Source: Xanthostigma xanthostigma (lineage: Eukaryota > Arthropoda > Insecta > Raphidioptera > Raphidiidae). From it: a DNA stretch of 64,000 bases. The position numbers and the translations under genes are program-made. Every line of letters begins with the position of its first letter. The stretch's first letter is position 1. Location of the stretch: assembly GCA_963575645.1 (NCBI GenBank), contig OY754465.1, positions 56,629,901 through 56,693,900 on the forward strand, read 5' to 3'. The notes under the pieces are model-generated. The model had not been told where the DNA came from, made no database searches, and worked only from the letters and a program-made list of their open reading frames with translations. Below are positions 54,965-64,000 of the stretch, piece after piece.

Positions 54965-55729
54965 CAGAGTGTCCCATTAAGAATGGGACATAGAACAACC
55001 GCAGATTCTCCAATTCAAAATAAAACGATTAAGCGAAATATGCTTAGATAAAATGTTACTCGTTTCCGAAATACGGGGTGTTGAAGTTGAAAACTGAAAA
55101 ATTATTAATGTCCATAATTTTTTTAATACACCGTATAATTTTACTCAAATCGGCACACTTGTTAAATATCATAAAATGCACCTAACAATAAAAAAATTAG
55201 TTCAGTACGCTCTACCAGTGGCGTACGGCAGGAGTAAGTAATGCTTGTACCCCTTCTAAATGTTACGCCGCTGTCTAAATTTTAATTTTGACTATAATTT
55301 TATTTTTTTTGATATTTCCTAAGTCAATAATGTACACTTGTTAGTTTGTTGTAAAGTCATTGGTTTTCGAGATATTCGCAGTTTTTTTAAGACAAAATTG
55401 TAAAAATGAATATTATTAATAATAATACAAATAAAAAGTACATGTCTATCTATCTTTAACTGCGAATATATCGAAAACCAATGACTTTACAACAAACTAA
55501 CAAGTGTACATTATTGACTTAGAAAATATCAAAAAAATTAAAATTATAGTCAAAATTAAAATTTAGACAGCGGCGTAACATTTAAAAGGGGTACAAGCAT
55601 TACTTACTCCTGCCGTACGCCACTGGTAGAGCGAGTAACATTTTATCTAAGCATATTTCGCTTAATCGCTTTATTTTGAATTGGAGAATCTGCGGTTGTT
55701 CTATGTCCCATTCTTAATGGGACACCCTG
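54965..55729. mobile_element. 765-bp mariner-type palindromic MITE, copy 2
   Basis: Nearly the same sequence as 15182-15945 throughout, flanked by TA (54963-54964, 55730-55731). The left end reads CAGAGTGTCCC and the right end GGGACACCCTG. The two copies differ by scattered single changes, so they are recent. Confidence 0.8.
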
Positions 55730-55731
55730 TA

Positions 55732-55957
55732 TAAACAGAAAAGAAAAGAACTAATCGATGAAGAAAAATCAAAGTTCCAAAAATGTAGGTACTTGCTCCT
55801 GACTATAATGTGATTCGCTTTAAACATCTGTTCTCCTTCTACTAGATGTCTTCACCCAAATACTTAATAATATCAGTAATTTTAAAGAATAGCTTCTGTT
55901 GCTACATTGTTGAAACAACCATTGTTACATGTCTATATTAGAAAAATTTATTTCTCA
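55732..55957. other. Short spacer
   Basis: Nothing resolved. Confidence 0.5.
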
Positions 55958-56025
55958 AACAATGTCACCATCGGGATACGAACCCCGAATCTTTCCACTA
56001 TCGCGGCGGACTGAGTTACATTACT
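55958..56025 (-). repeat. tRNA-like segment, family 2, copy 2
   Basis: On the minus strand: GTAACTCAGTCCGCCGCGAT, then GGGGTTCGTATCCCG with a good B box (complement of 55974-55984) and a T-arm stem CGGG/CCCG. The A box region is recognisable. The anticodon arm does not fold well, so it reads as a SINE head or tRNA pseudogene. Confidence 0.5.
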
Positions 56026-57438
56026 CCACAGTGACACAGTAAGGTCAATTCATCATTCTAATATATAGCCATTTGTAACTGTATATTTCACATCATGCGA
56101 GAGCTATTCTTTAAAGTTATTTAATAGTAGTACGCACTATACCGTATTAAAATTCATATTTGTTAATATCAGTAATATTTATTTCGAATTTATTATCCAT
56201 TATAATTTATAAATAAATTATGTGACGTTTACTTTAAAATTGATTAAAGCATATACAGCTTTTATTTTCTGCCACCAGGGAGAATCAGTTCCTACGGCGA
56301 ATAAGCTGTGTGTACGAAGCCTACTGTATAGCGCCGCTAGTGGGTAAAAGAGAATTATTTAACTCACTTTCTATGGAAATCGCGACATATTTCAAATATG
56401 AAGAGCGCATACGAACAAGAGATATATGCTATAACGGCGTTTCTTTATAATATTGGTATACTTTTGATAACGGCTTAATATTTAATAATTTTTCAAGGAA
56501 GTTTAGTTAAATTTTTTTTTCATAGCTTTATAGTTTTGAAAATAAAAAAAAATCAGCTGTTCTTTTGTTTTGTAGATCTGTCAGAAATAGACTAGGTAAG
56601 CATGCTTTGAGTAATTTTTATATGACGTGGAACATTATTATGTAGGTAACCATGGCAATAAATAACAAATGTCATATTGAATACTAGCCATCACCTGCGT
56701 CACCTCACGGCCTCACGCGATATCATAAATTTTATTTTCTTTATTACACTATATCAAATGTCAATATTTTTGAGGTTGGAATGGTTCCGTCGCCCCGTGG
56801 CTGGAATTTTTTAATCAATTGCACACACCGATTCCACGTGGACGAAGTCGCGGGTAAAAGCTAGTTAGACATAAATACACGAGATAGAGAATGAGTGAGA
56901 GAGACGGGAAAGCAGATTGGACGCGTTATGAGACGGCACAATTCTTAAACATACAAATTATGTATTGTGTAAAGTTTACATAGCGGCCGCAGTGGTTCTC
57001 TCAAAACTATAATAATGACTACAATAATTGGCGGTTGTGCGTAAAACCTATAGCATTATAATGCGACTGTAATATAGATAGATGGCAAGTGTTTCTGAAC
57101 AATAGAAAGCGCGCATTGTTGTGAATGACGTAGCATACACGTCACTACAATGGCGGTCTTACGCTTAATAATTAGCATTGCTGCCTTCTAACAAATAGAC
57201 AATATTATTATACGTTCTGTTATTATTGAAATTTTAATATTAATTTACGACTTTTCCTTACACTCGTGTTCGTATAAAATGTCTCATATCTTCACTGCTG
57301 GGACTTCTGCTGGCCGTGCTGGCCGGCGAGCTAACTACGAGGCTGGAAATGATGATAAAAGTGGTTGTGAGATAGCACAATAAGCCCAAGAGGTTGCGGT
57401 GTTCCCGGTGACAAGCCGACTCCCGTTAATTAAAAAAA
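56026..57438. other. Spacer with an AGGCC fragment
   Basis: 57293-57350 (GGGACTTCTGCTGGCC..ACGAGGCTGGAAATGA) is a left-end scrap of the AGGCC family. 56255-56310 is the inverted partner of 54610-54675. No gene is seen. Confidence 0.45.
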
Positions 57439-58087
57439 AGGCCGCTGCACACGAGGCTAGAAACACTGCTAGGACTTCTGCTGGCCGGCAGGCTGACGAC
57501 GAGGCTGGAAATGACGTCCCTGCGGGCTCGCGTGCGAGGCCACAAGACAGTTTTCAAAATTGGAACCGGGGCTATTTTTCTTGCTTGTTTTGAGCAAGAA
57601 CCAATCAGGAAACAGTATCTTAACACGTGGATGACATAGACTATAGAGTATAGACAAACAAACATTGCGTGTGTTTTGTTCAGAGACAAAAAACGTTCAC
57701 TTTTGTTAACATTCAAACTATCACTGCACGCTCACCAAACCGATCTACAAAGTAAGCTTCAATACATGTTTCGTGCGAAGCGAATACATAAAAGCCTTCA
57801 CGAAAACCAGCGCTTGAAAACTAGCAGTCAAACTTTTCTGTTCCGTCGCTGTTTATTGACTTAAATAAATAAATCACGAAGTCTGTAACCAGGAGACCTA
57901 GCTTGCTGTGTTTCTGGCGCATGCGAGATGGCGCTGTTATTACTACCTGGTAAAACTTCGGATCTTTCCGCCTGTTTTCGTCATAGTTACCAAAGTTGTT
58001 TAACTTCACAGACACTATACACACATGTAAGAAATGAACGTGTGTACGTTACCCAGTAGCTGACGCCATATTGGTTTATGCGACAGA

Positions 58088-58205
58088 TATAATAATAATA
58101 ATAATATTTATTTTGTTTACCAAGTAAAATATACAATATAAAAAAGACATAGAATTAAAATTGTTTAAAATCATATAAAGCACTATTTAGTCAAGTTTCC
58201 TTAAT
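58088..58205 (-). pseudogene. LINE 3' tail, reverse strand
   Basis: On the minus strand TTTACTTGGTAAACAAAATA runs into (ATT)n at 58090-58108, the form of a LINE 3' end with simple-repeat tail. No coding part is recognisable, so the call rests on layout. Confidence 0.35.
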
Positions 58206-58209
58206 TTCT

Positions 58210-58776
58210 TTTTTACACGCTTTATATTAACTTCACTTGTAAGTTTGTATGTATGTATGTTTGTTTATAACCTTCGTTTGGACTACAGCAAGTGGTTTAT
58301 TACTGTAGTATAATATGCCAGCACTGTAACTACAGTGGTTAGCCGTGCGGTCTAAGGCACGGGTCTTCGCTGACGCCAACTCTCGGAATCACGGGTCGTG
58401 GGTTCTAATCCTGTCCACGCCGAACAAAAAAAATTGTTTTTTTCGGCAAATTTTTGACAATAAATCGAACTAAAAAGTGGAAAATAAATATAGTTTAAAA
58501 AAACTAAAAAACACGCTTTATATCGAACTAAAAAGTAAAAAATATTTTTTTTTAAATAAGTTTAAAACAATAACGAATAATAAATACTAGTATTATTGTG
58601 AAAAAAGCGTGGGGCGCTCGATGTACGAAAATGTGGAACAAAGCGCCCCACGCTTTTTTCACAATAATACGAGTATTTTTTATTCATTATTGTTTTAAGC
58701 TTAATTTAAAAAAAAATATTTTTTACTTTTTAGTTCGATATAAAGCGTGTTTTTTAGTTTTTTTTTTAACTATATA
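58210..58776 (+). mobile_element. tRNA-like/palindrome composite, copy 3
   Basis: TTTACACGCTTTATATTAAC, (GTAT)n, A box TAGCCGTGCGGT (58340-58351), B box GGTTCTAATCC (58401-58411), the CGGCAAATTTTTGACAATAA hairpin partner, then the palindrome with GCGTGGGGCGCTCGATG and AAGCGCCCCACGCTT. It keeps the best tRNA-like head of the three copies. Confidence 0.75.
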
Positions 58777-58947
58777 TTTATTGTATTTATTTATTGGTAA
58801 CTGTATTATTTTTTGAGGTAGCTTATTATAAAATGAAATATATCGGTCCACCGCTACGCTCGAGCTGGGTCTCCTGGTTACAGACTTCGTGAAATAAATC
58901 TAGCAAGGAATCTAGCGGCAAAACTAGCCTCACGTGTGCAGCGGCCT

Positions 58948-60083
58948 TAAATTTCTCTACTTCGTCTATTTTTCCGTCTTTGACTGGACTTTTAGTTTAA
59001 AGTGTAAGATGAAAAGATATGGTATTGTTTTGTTATTAGCAAGTCAGTCAACTGTTTTCACCATACCGTTCCAGTTTAATACAGTGTTGTTAAAATACAC
59101 AAATTAAAAGCGGCCTGGTGGCGTTTAATGAAAGGAACGTTTCAATAATATGATACACTGTAATAATAATTTCTTCACCTGTTTCGCTTTAATTAAATTT
59201 GATGATCTGTCGAATATTATAAACTCAAATTATTGTGTGGCTACTTTTTGTTACGCGTTAATTATAGGTTGTTTAAAAATAATGAGAACAAAATAAATTC
59301 ATTTGTTTTGTTATATGTTAGAATTTCGCGGTGTGAAGAAAGATTGCCCGATAGCAATTATCATTACTAGAGCAGAATATTTTTGATGCGGAGAGCAGAT
59401 GTGCTTAGAAATAGAGAGAGATTGTAGACTATAAATGGTTAGTAGATTTATGCCCATATTCATCGAACACTATTAAAGATAGAAGTTACTAATCTTGGAA
59501 CAAATTTATTCGGTAGAACAAAATTTACTTTCAATTGACCAAGAAAAATATCAGGTAGAAAAATTAGTTAAATAATAAATATACATTGCACTCTACTCCT
59601 TGCTCTTTTTGTCGAATATTTTAACATTCACCCAAAAATCCTACCGATGGCGTTAATGTAAATGTCAAAAAAAAGTTTCAGAGAATAATAATGTTTTATC
59701 TTAACCCAATTGGACACAAAACTTCCACCAACATTAATGTTTCACAACTATACACTTCACAAATGGTTAATAAACAACAATAAATAAATTCACAAGAGCA
59801 AACTGTAGATATAATACTCCACGTTTATAGATTAGGTATTATGATCAGCTATGTGGCGGCCATTATTATTTTATCAGGCGAATAAATTTTTATATAAATA
59901 TAATAGATTTATACTTACAGTAAACATTTATATATGGTTGGTAAATTGAATTATCGCTATTTATTCGGAGGAATAGCTACCTGTAGAACAAATGAACCGA
60001 ACAAATAACTACTTGTTCGGTGAATATAGCCATAAGAAAAATATTGTTAAAATCGATCAGTTATCGAGCAGTATCGATTTAAA
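58948..60083. other. No feature resolved
   Basis: AT-rich spacer. Confidence 0.5.
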
Positions 60084-60373
60084 ACTCTACAATGCTTTAA
60101 GCTTTCATTTATAATAAATTTCCTGAATCAATTCGACGCATCAACGACTTTAATAGCTTCAAGCGTATTTTAAAATTTTTTTAATTGAGCAATGTTTTTA
60201 TTCACTAGACGACTTTTTATACCTCATCGGTTGTATATAGTATATATTGGCACTTTCTTACTATTTTTATTTTCTATGTTCTAATTATTGCATTTTGTAT
60301 TTTGTGACTTGTCATATTCAAATTTCAAACTATGTTTTGACGCTATGATGAATAAACTATCTATCTATCTATG
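60084..60373 (+). pseudogene. Non-LTR retrotransposon C-terminal remnant, plus strand
   Basis: One frame reads AFIYNKFPESIRRI, NDFNSFKRILKFF; after a one-base shift it continues LIEQCFYSLDDFLYLIG. This is the same C-terminal pattern as 44893-45227 (YNKIP..FYSIEEFL). The 3' part ends TGATGAATAAACTATCTATC with a (CTAT)n tail at 60355-60372. The frameshift and missing RT mark it dead. A 131-codon frame starting at 60288 lies in its untranslated tail and beyond. Confidence 0.7.
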
Positions 60374-60413
60374 TAGAAATATGTATGTTGACAAACTAAG
60401 GTCAATTGTCAAA

Positions 60414-60452
60414 TCAGATTTTTTGACAATCTTCTCTGCAACCCAGCATCAA
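60414..60452. mobile_element. Right end of the ATGCTGG TIR family
   Basis: CAGATTTTTTGACAATCTTC..TGCAACCCAGCAT matches the right ends at 51984-52014 and 29401-29435. No left end is seen upstream. Confidence 0.5.
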
Positions 60453-60984
60453 AATGGTAACGTCGAGTCATATGTGCGACTCGATCGAGCTAATGTTGGT
60501 CTCGAGTCGACGAATACAATTGCGAGACCCTTCTTCCATCCAGTGCGCTCGTTGGCATCAAGGTTTTTATTTTTATTTTGTACATGGGTCACCAGCGAGT
60601 CGCCTTTTCAACGCGACAACGTTGATGTGACATGTGTCACTTGTCATTGTAACCGAGCACAACAAAGTAGCTTTATAACATAATACGGAATAGTTTAAAT
60701 TTTTTTGAATCTGTAGCGTTTGTGTGTGTATAAAAAGGGTTAATTCACATGATGGAGCGCTTGAATATACATATAGTATCTTTATATTCTTTAGTTGGTT
60801 GTTATTATACGATTTTAAAGTCTTTCCAGTTGGTACACCAGAGTCGGAGTTGATTCCAATAGCCTAGTTCATATGTCCCTTTTTGATGAATTACGGTCCT
60901 CCTTCACCGAAAATTATGATCATGGCGCCATTCGATTCGGAATGTCATCTAGAAACTTTTTGAAAAAAATAAAGTGGGGGACGA
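60453..60984. other. No feature resolved
   Basis: Includes the rest of a 131-codon frame with CTCGAGTCGACGAATAC and moderate GC. No family motif. Confidence 0.4.
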
Positions 60985-61475
60985 AAAAATTGCAAAAGAT
61001 AAACATTTTAGTAAAAGAAAAAAGAGAGATTTGTTTTTTTGCGAATACCTCAAAAACTATTGCAGATATCTGAAATCACAAAAAATATTCTGAAAGAGCA
61101 GGAAATTTCCTACAAAAAAGTCCCGCCTCCCGGAACTCTACCACCAATATTTTTTATTTTAATTTAAAGGTGAAAATAAGGCTAAAAAATTTTTTTTTTA
61201 TATTTTTTATACGACAAACTAAAAAACACGAAAATATTAAAAATTATAAATAAAATAATTAAAAAATAGCCCTATTTTCACCCCTAAAGTCGAATTAGAA
61301 ATAATGGTAGTAGATTTCCTGAAAATGGGACTTTTTTGTAGGAAATTTCCTGTTTTTTTTGTGATTTCAGATATCTGCAATAGTTCTGAAGATATATTCG
61401 CAAAAAAACTAAACCCCTCTTTTTTTACTTATAAAAAAATGTTTAAGGCAAAATTTGTAGAGAATTTTATACTCT
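60985..61475. repeat. Foldback repeat, about 490 bp
   Basis: GCAGATATCTGAAATCACAA / TTGTGATTTCAGATATCTGC and GGAAATTTCCTACAAAAAAG / CTTTTTTGTAGGAAATTTCC are mirrored about 61200. Outer parts of the arms are more diverged. Confidence 0.65.
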
Positions 61476-62787
61476 ACAGCTTTTATAACAAATACAAAAA
61501 CGATTTGAGGCAAAGGAATTGAGATATTTGCAAAAAAAACTGATTCTCGTGACCTTTGACCTTGAATATCTAAGAACGCTCACACGTGATTTTATGAGAC
61601 TTTTGAGACAACATTTAGGATTCCAAAATAAAGGCTTATACAAATATTCAGCTTATTCTGGACTAAGAAATAAAATTAATCGTCATATATTTTCATTAAT
61701 AAAATTACGTTGTTATAACAACGTAATTTTATTAATTTATTTAATTTTATTTCTATTTTTTTCTATTTTTATTTTATTTCTATCAAAATGACATTAATAA
61801 TTTTGAATATTTGTCGAATGTAATTATTATATCATGTTTGAATTTTCAGTATGCCCTTATAACTATATAATGTATAATATGTTTAATATGTAATCTAGTT
61901 TTGAATTACAGAATAAGTATAGAAATTGCCAGAAGTGCGCTGATTTTTCGCAACATTAGCGCCTTCTGGCGGCTCTTTATCTTCCGCCTAGCCCTCTGGC
62001 AATTTTTTCCCTACTTACTTGTACTATCTCCTATTATTCTGCAAATTTGCAGCTCTGCACCGAGTCACCCATTTTCTCCGTAGCCAGCTCTCCGTCTATT
62101 CCGTTTCATTCCGAGGTAAAACCCTAAGGTGACTGGACTAAAGCGTGCACATCAAAATTATGCGTTGTGGAACTTAAACCGGACCTGCCCGTAGATGTCA
62201 TCAGTTTGATGGATCAACGCATTCACTTGTTTGTCACAAAGATATTTTAAAATGTTTATAAAACTTACTACGGTTGTATATGAAAATATCGTGTACACAT
62301 TTTTAAACAGCTTCAAGACTGACGTGGCTCATCTTGTATAAATCCCAACTCGCATGGTATTATGGACCCCGTATTATACAGCTTCTTTGTCCGCTCTCTT
62401 CTTTTTGTATAATCATTTATTATGTCCAGATGAAATATTTAATAACTCGGTGTCATGACTTTCAAAGCAATTAGCTTTATTATGCAATGCTGTTTTTCGA
62501 AAATATCATTTTTCTTGCGTTGCGGCGACACCGAAGAGAGTCAATCTCAGTTGTCGAGTATCTGTAATAGTCCAAGAGCTGTCAAACATTTTTGGGTAGG
62601 TATGTGAGGCAACGCGGAAATTTGCGCAACACTTCTTTTGTAATGTCTGAAAACAAAATCGAAAACTTGGCTGAAGGGTAGTGGAGCCTAACCAAGACGT
62701 GACTTTAATCTGAAAAAAAGTCCTTGAGGCATTTTAAAATTTTAACACCTTCAAATTAAGCATTTAATAAAATAAAAAATACTCATA
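61476..62787. other. No gene resolved; small perfect hairpin
   Basis: ATTAATAAAATTACGTTG and CAACGTAATTTTATTAAT form a perfect hairpin at 61697-61738 within an AT-rich 90-codon frame. The remainder is spacer. Confidence 0.45.
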
Positions 62788-63236
62788 TCTTTGATTAACG
62801 TCTGATTAGAATTCTTCAATAAATAAAATTATCAATCAATTTTTCAGACAAATATATTAACAAAAAATAATAATTAATACATTGACGTTTCGGTCCGGAT
62901 TTGGACCTTCTTCAGAAATATGTAGATAATCTAAAAAATATAAAAAGAATTAGTATCACTATCTACTTATTTTACAATAGAATTAAGATTGAATTTCTAA
63001 ATAATTTTTGAAAATTAAGAAAAATTAATAACAAACAATTTTTTTCTTAATTTTCAAAAATTATTTAAAAAATTTAATCTAAATTCTATTGTAAAATAAG
63101 TAGATACTAATTCTTTTGCATATTTTTTAGATTACATATTTCTGAAGAAGCCCGGACCGAAACGTCAATGTATTAATTATTATTTTTTGTTTATATATTT
63201 GTCGGAAAAATTGGTTGATAATTTTATTTATTGAAA
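62788..63236. repeat. Inverted pair of hammerhead-like family A units
   Basis: Two arms in tail-to-tail order: TTCTTCAATAAATAAAATTA at the left and TAATTTTATTTATTGAA at the right, joined near 63025. The left arm on the minus strand has the complete core CTGAAGA (62909-62915), hairpin GGTCCAAATCCGGACC, GAAACGTCAATG. The right arm has CTGAAGA at 63142 but lost the stem-loop (CCCGGACC only). Inverted LTR-like units with hammerhead motifs are described for Penelope-like elements. Confidence 0.65.
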
Positions 63237-64000
63237 AATGAAAAATAAATAACCCAAATCATTTAGTCGGGTTACAATGCTGTCTTATTATACGTGAGTG
63301 CGGCTAAGACGCTACGAGTAGATTGAAGTGAGAGAGAGAGAGAGAGCGTATATGGGCTGAGCTGAAGGGTGCACACTCCGATATACGCTCTCTCTCACAC
63401 TTCTTTTGATGTGAAACATCTAATGGCGCGTTTGTTTGGTAGTGAAACCATGCAATTGGCGCGACACTTTTATGGAACGACGTTTTATGGGTGGACGTTA
63501 CGTTTTTATGCGTTTTATTAAACATGACTTTAGTTGACGGCGACATCTACATAACAGGGCGAAATTTAGTTACTAGTATTTCGTTAGATGACAGCTCGTG
63601 ACGCTTGCTTTCTGTATGCGTTGGATTATAAGTTATAACGTGATTTTTGTTAAAGGCGACAACTAGATGACGGTAAAATTTAGTTACAGGGCGTTTCTAG
63701 AATTTCGTTACTTGACAGGGCGAAATTTAGTTACTAGAATTTAGCTCAAATTTATGTTTCAGGCCTCCCACGACGGCTCACATTTTTTTTTCTTATATTT
63801 GGATTCCCTCCCTCCTTGATGAGATTTGGTAAGATGTGGTGAGTTTTTATATGTAATAGGTATACCAAAAAAAAAACAAACTGTTAAATTTGCACTTTTT
63901 TATTTATTAATAATAAATATAAAGAAATAGTTATTAATTAAAAAAAAATACTTGCACACTAAACCCCTCGGCCACATAACGCGCTTCGTTTAGGTATGTT
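63237..64000. other. Spacer with an LTR-like reverse match
   Basis: A GA-microsatellite foldback lies at 63325-63405 (GAGAGAGAGCGTATA / TATACGCTCTCTCTC). CGAAATTTAGTTACTAG units repeat three times at 63550-63740. The segment 63700-63790 matches the start of the LTR-like element at 53399 in reverse. No coding signal. Confidence 0.4.

Larger units (their letters stand above)
57875..58891. mobile_element. 1017-bp TIR element with 8-bp duplication, inside the MITE
   Basis: Ends CACGAAGTCTGTAACCAGG and CCTGGTTACAGACTTCGTG (24 bp exact in full), flanked by AAATAAAT at 57867-57874 and 58892-58899. An 8-bp duplication fits hAT or P-type elements. It contains a LINE tail (58088-58140) and the composite at 58210-58776, so its own unique sequence is only about 0.3 kb. 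Confidence 0.75.
57439..58947. mobile_element. AGGCC MITE, host copy with nested insertions
   Basis: AGGCCGCTGCACACGAGGC at the left and GTGTGCAGCGGCCTT at the right belong to one element. In between are TTTTGAGCAAGAACCAATC and AACCAGCGCTTGAAAACTAG in family order, then a 1017-bp insert. Confidence 0.7.

Noticed and set aside
60288..60683. 131-codon open frame
   Set aside because: Begins in the untranslated tail of a LINE remnant, crosses a MITE end and then runs into unassigned DNA. It has no unity as a protein.
61697..61738. Perfect AT-rich hairpin as a terminator
   Set aside because: Bacterial-type terminators do not apply in this context, and no gene ends nearby.
1..64000. Naming a species or order
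   Set aside because: Helitron, MITE and LINE types fit many insects. Short words such as TAGGTACCTA hint at Lepidoptera but are not decisive.

Overview
The window is non-coding, AT-rich eukaryotic DNA, most likely from an insect or another arthropod. That is an inference from its repeats: Helitron-like elements ending in CTAG, CR1/Jockey-type LINE remnants, many short inverted-repeat transposons and tRNA-derived SINE-like units. I cannot name the species. No host protein-coding gene can be supported on either strand. The longest open frames (170, 131, 131 and 124 codons) either lie in repeats or show no recognisable domain. The sequence is best read as an intergenic or intronic stretch built from layers of transposon insertions.

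Layout. 1-8 kb: short MITEs of a GGGCGTAGATA family, a hammerhead-like fragment, a perfect foldback at 4.43-4.73 kb, a 417-bp element with a TTA duplication, and a LINE 3' remnant at 7.25-7.85 kb. 8-24 kb: more foldbacks, the first of three tRNA-like/palindrome composites (10.8-11.4 kb), a 764-bp mariner-type palindrome (15.2-15.9 kb), a TTAA-flanked palindrome (18.4-18.8 kb), and Helitrons broken by insertions at 22.2-23.0 and 23.7-24.2 kb. 24-38 kb: hAT-type elements with exact 8-bp duplications (24.4 and 32.4 kb), an AGGCCGCTGCACACG-ended MITE family, a complete short Helitron (28.2-28.5 kb) and several palindromes. 38-52 kb: a 25-bp minisatellite (38.8-39.2 kb), a self-nested MITE (43.0-43.9 kb), a hAT element holding a LINE 3' end (44.4-45.2 kb), a Helitron holding a tRNA-Lys-like insert (48.0-48.7 kb) and a 1.43-kb TIR element carrying two foldbacks (50.6-52.0 kb). 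52-64 kb: two GC-richer unassigned stretches, a second copy of the 765-bp palindrome (55.0-55.7 kb), a multiply nested MITE (57.4-58.9 kb), another LINE remnant (60.1-60.4 kb) and a hammerhead-like inverted repeat (62.8-63.2 kb).

The most unusual signal is a recurring motif, CTGAAGA - one base - hairpin - GAAA(C/T)GT, in four foldback families whose other sequence appears unrelated, plus a weaker fifth. It resembles the conserved core of a hammerhead ribozyme. One 214-bp carrier is flanked by an 11-bp target duplication inside a Helitron, which fits retroelement-type insertion (for example Penelope-like elements or retrozyme-like units). The assignment is by eye: each motif has one extra base before stem II, and stems I and III are weak or unresolved.
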